Positions 43,692-53,069 of a stretch of 64,000 nucleotides of DNA are shown piece after piece (position 1 is the stretch's first letter; every line of letters starts with the position of its first letter). Below the pieces are notes generated by a model. That model made no database searches and was not told where the DNA came from. It saw only the letters and a list, made by a program, of their open reading frames with translations. Both the position numbers and the translations under genes were made by a program. Origin of the DNA: Burkholderiaceae bacterium (lineage in GTDB: Bacteria > Pseudomonadota > Gammaproteobacteria > Burkholderiales > Burkholderiaceae_C); NCBI GenBank assembly GCA_919902775.1, contig CAKKRJ010000015.1, positions 1 through 64,000 of the forward strand, in the 5' to 3' direction.

Positions 43692-44681
43692 ATGAGCAAA
43701 AGATTGACCCTGAAAACCCTGGCCGCCCTGGGCACCGTCGCGATCGGCAGCCTGCTGGTCAGCACCGGCGCGCAGGCCCAGCAAAAGCTGAAATGGGCGC
43801 ACGTCTACGAGACCTCCGAGCCCTACCACGTCGACTCGGTCTGGGCGGCTGAAGAAATCAAAAAACGCAGCAACGGCAAGTTCGACATCCAGGTCTTCCC
43901 CGCCTCCACGCTGGGCAAGGAAACCGACATCAACCAGGGCCTGACCCTGGGCACGGTCGACATGATCATCAGCGGCACCTCGTTCGCCGCCCGCACCTAC
44001 CCGCGCTTTGGCATTGCCTACTACCCCTTCATCTTCCGCGATGCCGACCACCTGATCGCCTACTCCAAGAGCCCCGTCTTCCAGGACATGGTGAACGAGT
44101 ACCGCGCAAAAACCGGCATCCAGATGACGGCCTACACCTACTATGGTGCACGCCACACCACCGCGCAAAAACCCTTCACCAACTGCGCCGGCATGAAGGG
44201 GCTGAAGATCCGCGTGCCGGATGTGCCCGCCTACACAGCCACCCCCAAGTCTTGCGGCGCCAACCCCACGCCGATCGCTTTTGCCGAGGTCTACCTGGCT
44301 TTGCAAAACGGCACCGTAGAGGCCCAGGAAAATCCGCTGACCACCATCGAAGCCAAGAAGTTCTTCGAAGTGCAAAAAGCCATCATGCTGACGGGCCACA
44401 TCGTGGACGGCCTGACCACCCAGATCGCGCCCCATCTGTGGAACAAGCTCAGCGATGCCGAAAAGACGATGTTCACCGAAGTGACGCGTGAAGCGGCCAG
44501 CCGGTCTACCGCCAAGATCAAAAAACGTGAAGCCGAATTGGTCGATGAGTTCAAGAAAAAAGGCCTGCAAATCGTTCCGGTGGACCGCAAGTCCTTCCAG
44601 GACGCGGTGCTGAAGAACGCCACCCTCGAATCGATGGGCTTCACCCGCTCTGACTTCGACAAAATCCAGGCCGCCAAATAA
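43692..44681 (+). CDS. dctP: TRAP transporter substrate-binding protein (DctP family)
   Basis: A 329-residue periplasmic binding protein for carboxylates. The signal peptide ends at AQAQ. The DctP patterns QKLKWAHVYETSEPYH (start), GLTLGTVDMIISGT and the C-terminal region AFAEVYLALQNGTVEAQENP are clear; the Arg of the carboxylate-binding site is in MKGLKIRVPD. In this family it binds C4-dicarboxylates or sugar acids; context favours a hexuronate or related acid. AGGAGACAACG precedes the start. Confidence 0.92.
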   Translation: MSKRLTLKTLAALGTVAIGSLLVSTGAQAQQKLKWAHVYETSEPYHVDSVWAAEEIKKRSNGKFDIQVFPASTLGKETDINQGLTLGTVDMIISGTSFAARTYPRFGIAYYPFIFRDADHLIAYSKSPVFQDMVNEYRAKTGIQMTAYTYYGARHTTAQKPFTNCAGMKGLKIRVPDVPAYTATPKSCGANPTPIAFAEVYLALQNGTVEAQENPLTTIEAKKFFEVQKAIMLTGHIVDGLTTQIAPHLWNKLSDAEKTMFTEVTREAASRSTAKIKKREAELVDEFKKKGLQIVPVDRKSFQDAVLKNATLESMGFTRSDFDKIQAAK

Positions 44682-44692
44682 GGCCGGACACA

Positions 44693-44730
44693 CCGCAGGT
44701 CGGCGCCGCGCGTCAGCGCCCGACCTGCGG
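44693..44730 (+). terminator. Intercistronic hairpin between dctP and dctQ
   Basis: CCGCAGGTCGG (44693-44703) pairs perfectly with CCGACCTGCGG (44720-44730) around a 16-base loop. CCTTTCTT follows, a weak T-tract. It probably gives partial termination or stabilises the dctP message so the binding protein is made in excess. Confidence 0.7.
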
Positions 44731-44755
44731 CCTTTCTTGAATTCAAGGACTCCCC

Positions 44756-45331
44756 ATGAGCGACCTTCCCGATCTGGATGCCATGCCCAAAGTCATGGGC
44801 GACGATGGCCAGTTTCACGCCACCGACGCTGACGTGGATCTGTCCGGCACGCCCATCGAAGCCTGGGTGGCCTTGGCTTTTTTCTGGGCGCTGGGCGCCA
44901 CCGTTTTTTACCAGTTCATCACGCGCTACGTGATGAACGACTCGGCCTCGTGGACCGAAGAAATTGCACGCTACTTGCTGATCGCCACCGTGTTCACCGG
45001 CGCGACCATCGGCGTCGCCAAAAACAACCACATCCAGGTGGACTTTTTTTACCGCTTCATGCCCGAATGGCTGGCACGCACCATGGGCACCGTGGTCGAT
45101 GTGATGCGGGTGGCTTTCTTTGCAGCAGCCACCGCCCTCACCGGTCAAATGATGAGCAAGCTGGGCAGCTACAAGATGACCATCATTGACTTGCCCATGA
45201 ACCTGATTTATGGCGTGGTCATGGTCGGTTTTGCCGCCATGTGCGTTCGCGCCATCTGGGTTGCGCGCGTGCACTGGCAACGGGGTTACACCGTTTTACA
45301 ACGCCCCGATTCCGAAATGACCGACCGCTGA
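44756..45331 (+). CDS. dctQ: TRAP transporter small permease DctQ
   Basis: A 191-residue protein with four membrane segments, the small subunit of a TRAP transporter. The pattern WTEEIARYLLIATVFTGATIGVAKNNHIQVD (about 69-99, quoted in part as EEIARYL and KNNHIQVD) is diagnostic. The start has AAGGACTCCCC. It lies between dctP and dctM. Confidence 0.92.
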   Translation: MSDLPDLDAMPKVMGDDGQFHATDADVDLSGTPIEAWVALAFFWALGATVFYQFITRYVMNDSASWTEEIARYLLIATVFTGATIGVAKNNHIQVDFFYRFMPEWLARTMGTVVDVMRVAFFAAATALTGQMMSKLGSYKMTIIDLPMNLIYGVVMVGFAAMCVRAIWVARVHWQRGYTVLQRPDSEMTDR

Positions 45332-45356
45332 AACAGCCCCTCCTGAAAGATTTCCC

Positions 45357-46751
45357 ATGTTGAAAATCCTTTTCCTCATTCTCATGAGCGGCGGCATTCC
45401 AGTGGCCATCGCCATGGCGGGCGCGTCCTTGCTGTATTTGTTTTTCGTCGAAAGTTCACCGTCGTTTGTGGTCATCCACCGCATGGTCTCGGGCATCGAC
45501 AGCTTTCCCTTGCTGGCCGTTCCCTTCTTTATCCTGGCCGGCAACCTGATGAACAACGCGGGCATCACCAACCGCATCTACAACTACGCGCTGGCCCTGG
45601 TCGGCTGGCTCAAAGGCGGCCTGGGCCACGTCAACGTGGTCGGCTCGGTCGTGTTTGCCGGCATGAGCGGCACGGCCATCGCCGACGCCGCAGGCCTGGG
45701 CACTATCGAGATCAAGGCCATGAAAGACCATGGCTACAGCACCGAGTTTGCCGTCGGCGTCACGGCCGCTTCGGCCACGCTCGGCCCCATCATTCCGCCC
45801 AGCCTGCCTTTTGTGATCTACGGCATGATGGCCAACGTTTCCGTCGGTGCCTTGTTCCTGGCGGGCATCTTGCCAGGCATCCTGATGGCCATTTTGATGA
45901 TGCTCACCGTGGCTTACTTCGCGCACAAAAACGGCTGGGGCGCCGATGTGAAATTCGAGTGGCCCAAAGTCATCAAGGCCCTGATTGAAACCGCCGTGGT
46001 CATCGGCTGGCCCTTGGCCATCTGGTGGTCGGTCACGGCCATGGGCACCCCCCCGCAACTCACCGTCTTTGTGGCCTTGGTCGTTTTGTTCGCAGCCGAC
46101 AAACTTTTCGACTTCCAGGCCGTCTTGCCCATCATGACCCCCGTGCTGCTGATTGGCGGCATGACCACCGGTGTGTTCACCCCCACCGAGGGCGCGATTG
46201 CCGCCTGCTTCTGGGCCATTGCGCTGGGCTTCTTCTGGTACCGCACGCTCAACTTCAAGATGTTCGTGAAGATCTGCCTGGACACGGTCGAGACGACCGC
46301 CACCGTGCTGTTCATCGTCGCTGCCGCCAGCATCTTTGGCTGGATGCTCACCGCCACCGGCGTGACCACTGCCATCAGCGAATGGGTGCTGGGTTTCACA
46401 CAAGAGCCCTGGATGTTCCTGCTGCTGGCCAACTTGCTGATGCTGTTTGTCGGTTGCTTCCTGGAGCCCACTGCGGCCATCACCATCCTGGTGCCCATCC
46501 TGGTGCCCATTTGCCAGAAACTGGGCATTGACCTGGTGCACTTCGGCCTGGTCATGGTGCTCAACCTGATGATCGGCCTGCTGCACCCACCCATGGGCAT
46601 GGTGCTGTTTGTGCTGGCCCGGGTGGCGCGCCTGAGCGTGGAAGCCACCACCCGCGCCATCTTGCCCTGGCTGTTTCCCTTGCTGGGCAGCCTGGCCGTC
46701 ATCACCTACTTCCCCAGCCTGGTGCTGTGGTTGCCCAAGCAGTTTTATTGA
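45357..46751 (+). CDS. dctM: TRAP transporter large permease DctM
   Basis: A 464-residue polytopic permease with about twelve membrane segments. Signatures seen: FFILAGNLMNNAGITNRIYN (in part), SGTAIADAAGLGTIEIKAM and HPPMGMVLFV. It forms the sodium-driven channel with DctQ. The stop is nine bases before the altronate dehydratase start, so it is cotranscribed. Confidence 0.94.
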   Translation: MLKILFLILMSGGIPVAIAMAGASLLYLFFVESSPSFVVIHRMVSGIDSFPLLAVPFFILAGNLMNNAGITNRIYNYALALVGWLKGGLGHVNVVGSVVFAGMSGTAIADAAGLGTIEIKAMKDHGYSTEFAVGVTAASATLGPIIPPSLPFVIYGMMANVSVGALFLAGILPGILMAILMMLTVAYFAHKNGWGADVKFEWPKVIKALIETAVVIGWPLAIWWSVTAMGTPPQLTVFVALVVLFAADKLFDFQAVLPIMTPVLLIGGMTTGVFTPTEGAIAACFWAIALGFFWYRTLNFKMFVKICLDTVETTATVLFIVAAASIFGWMLTATGVTTAISEWVLGFTQEPWMFLLLANLLMLFVGCFLEPTAAITILVPILVPICQKLGIDLVHFGLVMVLNLMIGLLHPPMGMVLFVLARVARLSVEATTRAILPWLFPLLGSLAVITYFPSLVLWLPKQFY

Positions 46752-46760
46752 GGTTTTGCC

Positions 46761-48287
46761 ATGACGGGCTTCATTCGCTTGCATCCGGCCGATGACGTGG
46801 TCATCGCCCGCACCCAACTCATGAGCGGCACCACCGTGGACGGTGTGGCCGTGCGCGGCCTGGTGCCACCGGGCCACAAAATCGCCACCCGCGCCATCGC
46901 CGTGGGTGAGCCGGTGCGCCGCTACAACCAGATCATCGGCTTTGCATCGCAGGCCATTGCACCCGGTGAGCATGTGCACACGTACAACCTGAACATGGGC
47001 CCCGAGAAAGGCCAGTTCGAGCGCGACTACGCCATCGGCCAGGACGTGAAACCCGAGCCGGTGCGCCAACACGCCACCTTCATGGGTTACCCGCGCGCCG
47101 ATGGCCGCGTGGCCACACGCAACTACATCGGTGTGCTGTCCAGTGTCAACTGCTCGGCGACCGCCGCACGGGCCATTGCCGACCACTTTTCCAAACGCAA
47201 CAACCCGCAAGCACTGGCCGGCTTTCCGAATGTGGATGGTGTGGTGGCGCTGACCCACGGCACCGGCTGCGGCATGGACACCGAAGGTCTGGGCATCCAG
47301 TTGCTCGAGCGCACATTGGCCGGTTACGCCACGCACGCCAACTTCTGGGGCGTGGTGGTGGTGGGCTTGGGCTGTGAGGCAAACCAACTCAACACCTGGC
47401 TGGCGCACAGCCGTTTGCGCGAGGGCGACACGCTCAAAGTGTTCAACATACAAGACACCGGCGGCACACGCCTGACGGTAGAAAAAGGCATTGCCCTGAT
47501 CGAAGACATGCTGCCCCGCGCCAACGCCATCACACGCGTGCCTTGCAGCGCCGAACACCTCACCGTCGGCTTGCAATGCGGTGGCTCGGATGGTTATTCC
47601 GGCATCAGCGCCAACCCGGCACTGGGCGCGGCGGTGGACTTGCTGGTGCAACACGGCGGCACCGCCATCCTGAGCGAAACCCCCGAAATCTACGGGGCCG
47701 AGCATTTGCTGACACGCCGCGCCGTGCAACCCGAAGTGGCGCACAAACTCATTGAGCGCATCCGCTGGTGGGAAAACTACACCGCACTCAACGGCGGTGA
47801 AATGAACAACAACCCCTCCCCCGGCAACAAGGCGGGCGGGCTGACCACCATCCTCGAAAAATCACTGGGTGCCGTCGCCAAAGGGGGCACCAGCAACCTG
47901 CAAGCGGTTTACGAATACGCCGAACCCGTCACCGCCAAAGGCTTTGTTTACATGGACACCCCCGGCTACGACCCGGTCAGCGCCACAGGCCAGGTGGCGG
48001 GCGGTGCCAACCTGATTTGCTTTACCACCGGGCGTGGCAGTGCTTACGGCTGCGCGCCGTCGCCCAGCCTGAAACTCGCCACCAACACGGCCCTGTGGCA
48101 AAAACAGGAAGAGGACATGGACCTCAACTGCGGCGAGATCGTGGACGGCGACGTGGGCATTGCCGAAATGGGGCAACGCATTTTCGAGATGATGCTGGCT
48201 GCCGCATCGGGCGAGCCCACCAAGAGCGAACGCCATGGCTATGGGCAAAACGAATTCGTGCCCTGGCAAGTCGGCGCGGTGATGTGA
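46761..48287 (+). CDS. uxaA: UxaA family altronate/galactarate dehydratase
   Basis: A 508-residue iron-dependent dehydratase with the N-terminal SAF domain (MTGFIRLHPADDVVIAR) and the C-terminal GarD/UxaA core: YPRADGRVATRNYIGVLSSVNCSA (in part), HGTGCGMDT, GLGCEANQ and CGGSDGYSGISANPALG. It dehydrates D-altronate or a related aldonate to 2-keto-3-deoxy acid. Altronate against galactarate or another acid cannot be decided; the symbol is the family name. The context (TRAP, UxuB- and ManD-type enzymes) fits hexuronate use. Confidence 0.88.
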   Translation: MTGFIRLHPADDVVIARTQLMSGTTVDGVAVRGLVPPGHKIATRAIAVGEPVRRYNQIIGFASQAIAPGEHVHTYNLNMGPEKGQFERDYAIGQDVKPEPVRQHATFMGYPRADGRVATRNYIGVLSSVNCSATAARAIADHFSKRNNPQALAGFPNVDGVVALTHGTGCGMDTEGLGIQLLERTLAGYATHANFWGVVVVGLGCEANQLNTWLAHSRLREGDTLKVFNIQDTGGTRLTVEKGIALIEDMLPRANAITRVPCSAEHLTVGLQCGGSDGYSGISANPALGAAVDLLVQHGGTAILSETPEIYGAEHLLTRRAVQPEVAHKLIERIRWWENYTALNGGEMNNNPSPGNKAGGLTTILEKSLGAVAKGGTSNLQAVYEYAEPVTAKGFVYMDTPGYDPVSATGQVAGGANLICFTTGRGSAYGCAPSPSLKLATNTALWQKQEEDMDLNCGEIVDGDVGIAEMGQRIFEMMLAAASGEPTKSERHGYGQNEFVPWQVGAVM

Positions 48288-48318
48288 ACCATGGGGCAGA
48301 TTTTGACTGTGCAAGAAC

Positions 48319-48392
48319 AGCTTTCGGCCGCAGGGGCGGCCTCCCACAAAAACCCCGAACCCCTGTGGGAGCGCGCCCCTGCGCGCGAATGC
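48319..48392. repeat. Head-to-head pair of REP-like elements
   Basis: Two hairpins share the plan TGTGGGAG-stem-CCCCTG-stem-CGAA. Element 1 lies on the minus strand (48348 down to about 48320) with the stem GGCCGC/GCGGCC. Element 2 lies on the plus strand (48364 to about 48391) with the stem GCGCGC/GCGCGC. CTCCCACA (48341-48348) and TGTGGGAG (48364-48371) form the inner inverted repeat. The stems differ but keep pairing. Confidence 0.75.
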
Positions 48393-48504
48393 CTCGGCCG
48401 CAGGCTGGCGCACCCAGCGCCCATGTCGGGGCTAAAGCCACCGACCTGCCAAGACCATCGGTGCAAACCGTTCTGATGAATTTTTTACAGACGACAAGAC
48501 CCCT

Positions 48505-49557
48505 ATGAGCCACACCATTTCAGCGCAAGACCTGCGCACCAAAGTCGCCCGCATCATTGAACAAGCGGGTAGCACACCGGAAGAAGCCGCCCAAGTGGCC
48601 GACAACCTGGTCATGGCCAACCTGAGCGGGCACGACTCGCACGGCGTGGGCATGGTGCCGCGCTATGTGGACGCGGTGCTTGAAGGCGGGCTCTCGCCCA
48701 ACACCGGGGTCAAGGTGGTGCTTGACACCGGCCCCCTGTTGACCCTGGACGGTCAGCGCGGCTACGGCCAGATCACGGGGGTGCAGACCATGCAAATGGG
48801 CATCGAGCGCGCCAAGCAGCATGGGGTGTGCACCGTGGCCCTGCGCCGTTCGCACCACCTGGGCCGCATCGGCCACTTTGCCGAAATGGCCGCGGCCCAA
48901 GGCCTGGTATCGATGCATTTTGTGAACGTGCTCTCGCGTCCGGTGGTGGCCCCCTTTGGCGGCGGCGATGGCCGCTTTGGCACCAACCCCTGCTGCATTG
49001 GCGTGCCCATGGGCAACCGCGCGCCCTTCGTGCTGGACTTTGCCACCAGCCGCGTGGCGCAAGGCAAGATGCGCGTGGCGCACAACAAGGGCGAGCAAGT
49101 GCCCCTCGGCCACCTGATCGACGAACACGGCCACCCCACCACCGACCCCGGCGTGGTGGTGGTGCCGCAATCCAACGGTTTGTTTGGTGCACTCATGACC
49201 TTTGGCGACCACAAGGGTTTTGGCATGGCCGTTGCCTGCGAACTGTTGGGCGGTGCGTTGACCGGTGGCGGCACCTGGCACCAAGAGGCGGACAACCAAC
49301 GCGCCGTGATCAACAGCATGCTGACGATGCTGATCGATCCGGTGCGTCTGGGCACCCAACCCCAGTTCGAGCAAGAAGCGCAAGCCTTTGCAGACTGGTT
49401 GCGCCAAAGCCCGAATGCCCCCGACAGCACCGGCGTGAAGCTGGCAGGCGAGCCCGAGCGGGCGGCCCGCATCGAACGCGAACGCCAGGGCATCTGGATC
49501 GATGAGGCCACCTGGGCCGAGATTGAAGCGGCCGAGCAAAAACTGAAACAACGCTGA
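48505..49557 (+). CDS. Ldh2/malate dehydrogenase family oxidoreductase
   Basis: A 350-residue NAD(P)-dependent dehydrogenase of the malate/L-sulfolactate/ureidoglycolate family. Patterns: SGHDSHGVGMVPRY (catalytic His, about 42-55), RRSHHLGRIGHFAEMAAAQG (in part), DFATSRVAQGKM and FGDHKGFGMA. It reduces or oxidises 2-hydroxy acids. It could handle lactate produced by the FAH route or a sugar-derived hydroxy acid; this is inference. A REP pair separates it from uxaA. Confidence 0.88.
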   Translation: MSHTISAQDLRTKVARIIEQAGSTPEEAAQVADNLVMANLSGHDSHGVGMVPRYVDAVLEGGLSPNTGVKVVLDTGPLLTLDGQRGYGQITGVQTMQMGIERAKQHGVCTVALRRSHHLGRIGHFAEMAAAQGLVSMHFVNVLSRPVVAPFGGGDGRFGTNPCCIGVPMGNRAPFVLDFATSRVAQGKMRVAHNKGEQVPLGHLIDEHGHPTTDPGVVVVPQSNGLFGALMTFGDHKGFGMAVACELLGGALTGGGTWHQEADNQRAVINSMLTMLIDPVRLGTQPQFEQEAQAFADWLRQSPNAPDSTGVKLAGEPERAARIERERQGIWIDEATWAEIEAAEQKLKQR

Positions 49558-49573
49558 ACACGACACCACCGCC

Positions 49574-50977
49574 ATGCAGTTGTCCACCGCCACACGCCAC
49601 CGCGTACCCAGCACCATCCACGTCCCGACCTATGACCGCACGGGCCACGCGCCCGGTGTGGTGCACCTGGGGCTGGGCGCCTTCCACCGCGCGCACCAAG
49701 CCATGGTGTTTGACCAACTGCTGGCGGGTGGCGACATGCGCTGGGGCATTCACGGCGTGGGCATGACACGGCCGGATTTGGTCAATCAACTGCGCGCACA
49801 GGACGGCTTGTATGCCGTGCGGATTGCCTCGGCGCAAGGCGTGCAATGGCGCGTGCCCGGCGCCCTGTGGCGCATGGACGTGGCCACCACCGCACGCGAT
49901 GCGGTGGTGCAAGCCATCGCCGCGCCCAGCACACGCTGGGTCACGATCACGGTCACCGAAAAAGGCTACACGCCCACATTGGCCCGCTTGCTGCTGGATG
50001 GCTTGCGCTTGCGCCAACAAGGCGGTTTGCCCGGCTTGACCATCGCGTCATGCGACAACCTGCAAAGCAATGGCCACCAACTGCAAGCGCTGGTGTCCGC
50101 CGCGGCCACGGCCAACGACGCCGATGTGGTGCACTGGGTGCAAGCCCATTGCGCATTTCCTTGCAGCATGGTGGACCGCATCGTGCCTGCAGCCACACCA
50201 GAAGTCACCGCTGCGGCCCACGCAGCGCTGGGCCTGCAGGACACCTGCGCCCTGAGCACCGAAGCCTTTTGGGAATGGGTGATCGAAGACCGTTTTGCCG
50301 ACCCGGCCGATGCGGCCCTGCTGCAAAGCGCCGGCGTGCGCGTGACAGGCGATGTGCACAGCTACGAAGAAGCCAAGCTGCGCATGCTCAACGGCAGCCA
50401 CTCGGCCATGGCCTTGATGGGCGCGGTCACGGCGCGCGCCTGCATCGCCGACTGCATTGGCACACCCCACATCGGCACGTTCGTGGAACGCCTGATGAGC
50501 CGCGAAGTGGCCCCGCACCTCGCCCGCCACGACTGGGCCGATTACCGCGACGCGCTGATCACGCGCTTTGGCAACCCGTACCTCAAGCACAGCGTGCACC
50601 AAATCGCCACCGACAGTTCACAAAAGATCCCGCAACGCTGGCCGCCTTCGGTGCTGGGGCAAATGGCACAAGGCGCTTCGTTTGAACACCATGCGTTGGC
50701 TGCGGCCGTGTTCTTGCGCTACACGCTGGGCGTGGACGAACAAGGCGAGGCCTACGCCTTGAACGACCCGCAAGCCGAAAGCCTGATGGCCATCGGTGTT
50801 GCACAACGCACCGAACCCGAAGCCTGCGTGCGCGCCCTGCTGGCCCGCCAAGACCTGTGGGGCAACGCCCTGCCCGGCCACGCCGCGTGGACCGCCCGCG
50901 TGACGCACTGGCACCAGCAAATCCTGCAGCACGGCGTGGACGCGGCCATCCAGCAACTGCTTGAACAGAACGCCTGA
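49574..50977 (+). CDS. uxuB: Mannitol dehydrogenase family protein, fructuronate reductase-like
   Basis: A 467-residue polyol-type dehydrogenase of the mannitol dehydrogenase family. It has the Rossmann N-terminus VHLGLGAFHRAHQA and the catalytic KxxxxN..H pattern in EEAKLRMLNGSHSAMALMG, with Lys, Asn and His in place. Fructuronate reductase (UxuB) or a mannitol, arabinitol or tagaturonate enzyme are the options. The mannonate dehydratase gene three bases downstream supports UxuB, giving fructuronate to mannonate to KDG. Confidence 0.87.
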   Translation: MQLSTATRHRVPSTIHVPTYDRTGHAPGVVHLGLGAFHRAHQAMVFDQLLAGGDMRWGIHGVGMTRPDLVNQLRAQDGLYAVRIASAQGVQWRVPGALWRMDVATTARDAVVQAIAAPSTRWVTITVTEKGYTPTLARLLLDGLRLRQQGGLPGLTIASCDNLQSNGHQLQALVSAAATANDADVVHWVQAHCAFPCSMVDRIVPAATPEVTAAAHAALGLQDTCALSTEAFWEWVIEDRFADPADAALLQSAGVRVTGDVHSYEEAKLRMLNGSHSAMALMGAVTARACIADCIGTPHIGTFVERLMSREVAPHLARHDWADYRDALITRFGNPYLKHSVHQIATDSSQKIPQRWPPSVLGQMAQGASFEHHALAAAVFLRYTLGVDEQGEAYALNDPQAESLMAIGVAQRTEPEACVRALLARQDLWGNALPGHAAWTARVTHWHQQILQHGVDAAIQQLLEQNA

Positions 50978-50980
50978 GCC

Positions 50981-52192
50981 ATGAAAATCACCGCCGCCCG
51001 CGTCATCGTCTGCAGCCCTGGCCGCAACTTCGTCACGCTCAAGATCGAGACCGACCAGGGCGTCACAGGCATTGGCGACGCCACGCTCAACGGCCGCGAA
51101 CTGGCCGTGGTCAGCTACCTCGAAGACCACCTCATCCCCTGCCTGATCGGGCGTGACCCGCAGCAGATCGAAGACATCTGGCAATACCTCTACAAAGGCG
51201 CCTACTGGCGGCGCGGCCCGGTGACCATGAGCGCCATCGCCGCAGTGGACACGGCGCTGTGGGACATCAAGGCCAAGATGGCGGGCATGCCGCTGTACCA
51301 GTTGCTGGGCGGGCGCAGCCGCACCGGCGTGATGGTCTATGGCCACGCCAATGGCCGCGACACCGCCGAGACGGTCGACGAAGTGTTGCGCCACAAGGAA
51401 GAAGGCTACCTGGCCATCCGCGCCCAAAGCGGCGTGCCGGGCCTGAACAAGGTGTACGGCGTGAGCGGCACCCAGCGCATGTACGAACCCGCCGACGGCA
51501 ATTTGCCCAGCGAGCACGACTGGAGCACCGAAAAATATTTGCGCCACACGCCCGGCCTGTTTGAAGCCGTGCGCGAAGCCGTGGGGCCCGACATCCATCT
51601 GTTGCACGACGTGCACCACCGCCTGACGCCCATCGAGGCGGGGCAGTTGGGCAAAGCGCTGGAGCCCGTGCGGATGTTCTGGATGGAAGACCCGACCCCG
51701 GCCGAGAACCAGGACGCCTTCCAGTGGATACGTCACCACACCACCACGCCGATTGCGGTGGGCGAGATTTTCAACAGCATCTGGGACTGCAAAACCCTGA
51801 TCGAAAAACAACTGATCGACTACATCCGCACCACCGTGGTCCACGCAGGCGGCATCACCCACCTGCGGCGAATCGCCGACCTGGCCAGCCTGTACCAGGT
51901 GCGCACCGGCTGCCACGGCGCCACCGACCTGTCGCCCGTGTGCATGGGCGCAGCCCTGCACTTTGACACCTGGGTGCCCAACTTTGGCGTGCAGGAATAC
52001 ATGCCGCACAGCGAAGAAATGCTGTCGGTCTTCCCGCACGACTGGCGCTTTGAGCGCGGCATGATGTATTGCGGCGAGTCACCCGGCCACGGCGTGGACA
52101 TCGACGAGAAACTGGCCGCGAAATACCCGTACCAACGGGCTTATCTGCCGGTGAACCGGCTGCAGCACGATGGAACGTTGTGGAGTTGGTGA
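50981..52192 (+). CDS. manD: D-mannonate dehydratase, enolase superfamily
   Basis: A 403-residue ManD. Residues counted by eye fall exactly at the family positions: metal ligands Asp210, Glu236 and Glu262, catalytic Tyr159 and Arg147 (IRAQSGVPG), and the acid His212 (HDVHHR). The sequence runs close to characterised high-activity ManD ([20 protein letters not shown], in part) and ends [13 protein letters not shown]. It converts mannonate to 2-keto-3-deoxygluconate. It is the last gene of the plus-strand arm. Its 3' end is matched by a diverged fragment at 55621-55690. Confidence 0.93.
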   Translation: MKITAARVIVCSPGRNFVTLKIETDQGVTGIGDATLNGRELAVVSYLEDHLIPCLIGRDPQQIEDIWQYLYKGAYWRRGPVTMSAIAAVDTALWDIKAKMAGMPLYQLLGGRSRTGVMVYGHANGRDTAETVDEVLRHKEEGYLAIRAQSGVPGLNKVYGVSGTQRMYEPADGNLPSEHDWSTEKYLRHTPGLFEAVREAVGPDIHLLHDVHHRLTPIEAGQLGKALEPVRMFWMEDPTPAENQDAFQWIRHHTTTPIAVGEIFNSIWDCKTLIEKQLIDYIRTTVVHAGGITHLRRIADLASLYQVRTGCHGATDLSPVCMGAALHFDTWVPNFGVQEYMPHSEEMLSVFPHDWRFERGMMYCGESPGHGVDIDEKLAAKYPYQRAYLPVNRLQHDGTLWSW

Positions 52193-52420
52193 GGTGGGGG
52201 ACTGGGGATGGACTGGTTTGCAGCGATTACGGCCCGTCGGCCACAGCCATCCGACTAATGCTATGCCGCGCCTTCTGGTCATTGAATCAGGATCCAAGCC
52301 GCCCTTTGCTAAGCGTCCAAGAGCGGTGTGACAGTCAACTGCTAGGCGTTGACCTGGAGTAGATTGCGATCGCTGCGATGTGAATTTCGTCTTTTCTCGA
52401 TCGCGGCGGTTCGGTAGAAC
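52193..52420. other. Left flank of the AT-richer insert
   Basis: These 228 bases between the manD stop and the converging small gene show no gene, terminator or repeat that I could recognise. Base composition falls from about two-thirds GC in manD towards about half by the far end. Confidence 0.5.
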
Positions 52421-53068
52421 CTACTTGGGCGCCGGAGTGAGGAAGTGACAATCGGTTTCGAGATCAAGCATATCGATGAAAACATCTCGAGTGGCTGCCG
52501 TCGAAAGTCCTACTTTGTAAGTGGCCTCACTCGAATAGCAGACATCAAAATGATGCTCGGGATGCATATTTCCGTCTTTCCGATCGACATCCCAGTCATA
52601 CCGAATATACCCATCCTCCGCAAGCATCAGTTCACGCAGCAAGCCCCAGGCATTCTCGTCGTCTGCGGTGATTTCCTCAACGGCTTCCACAAACGTATAG
52701 AAGTCCGGCCTATCGAGTGCATTGTTATCCGCGATAAGTGCCAGAATTTCACTGGTGGTCTTGCTATTCAATAGATAGTTTCCACGCGACAGGAATATGC
52801 GCTCGCCGTCCTCGTCCTTTAATTTGAATGGGAATCCGACTGAGTACGATTTCTTACCCTGCTCGGTTTCACAGAACAGCCTGCTCATCGCCGAAATAGA
52901 GATGGTCAAACTGCCGACTCGATCTTGCTCTTCGACGAAATTTTCGCCGATGAGAAATGCCTTCAGGGCGTGCATCCAGATCGCAATTACGTCTCGCTTT
53001 GTACGTATCGCACGCTTGAAGGGCGTGACTTGAAAGCGATCGAGGCTGATGGTCTCGAGCTTAGGCAC
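52421..53068 (-). CDS. Unrecognised 215-residue protein coupled to the helicase
   Basis: I do not recognise this protein. It begins VPKLETISLDRFQVTPF from a GTG start at 53068. That start is chosen because AGGAGG (the last codons of the helicase) lies four bases before it, and the helicase stop TAA is one base before it. No signal peptide or membrane segment is seen. Residues 150-190 are the most distinctive: YIRYDWDVDRKDGNMHP, then HHFDV and a Tyr-Lys-Val-Gly-Leu pattern, with paired His and acidic residues that could bind metal. A relation to DUF2290-like proteins is a guess only. The gene follows the helicase as a two-gene operon. Confidence 0.75.
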   Translation of the reverse strand: MPKLETISLDRFQVTPFKRAIRTKRDVIAIWMHALKAFLIGENFVEEQDRVGSLTISISAMSRLFCETEQGKKSYSVGFPFKLKDEDGERIFLSRGNYLLNSKTTSEILALIADNNALDRPDFYTFVEAVEEITADDENAWGLLRELMLAEDGYIRYDWDVDRKDGNMHPEHHFDVCYSSEATYKVGLSTAATRDVFIDMLDLETDCHFLTPAPK

Positions 53069-53069
53069 C

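Noticed and set aside
45456..47744. Open frame of 762 codons opposite dctM and uxaA
   Set aside because: Antisense shadow, rich in His, Gly and Gln; both plus-strand genes are well supported.
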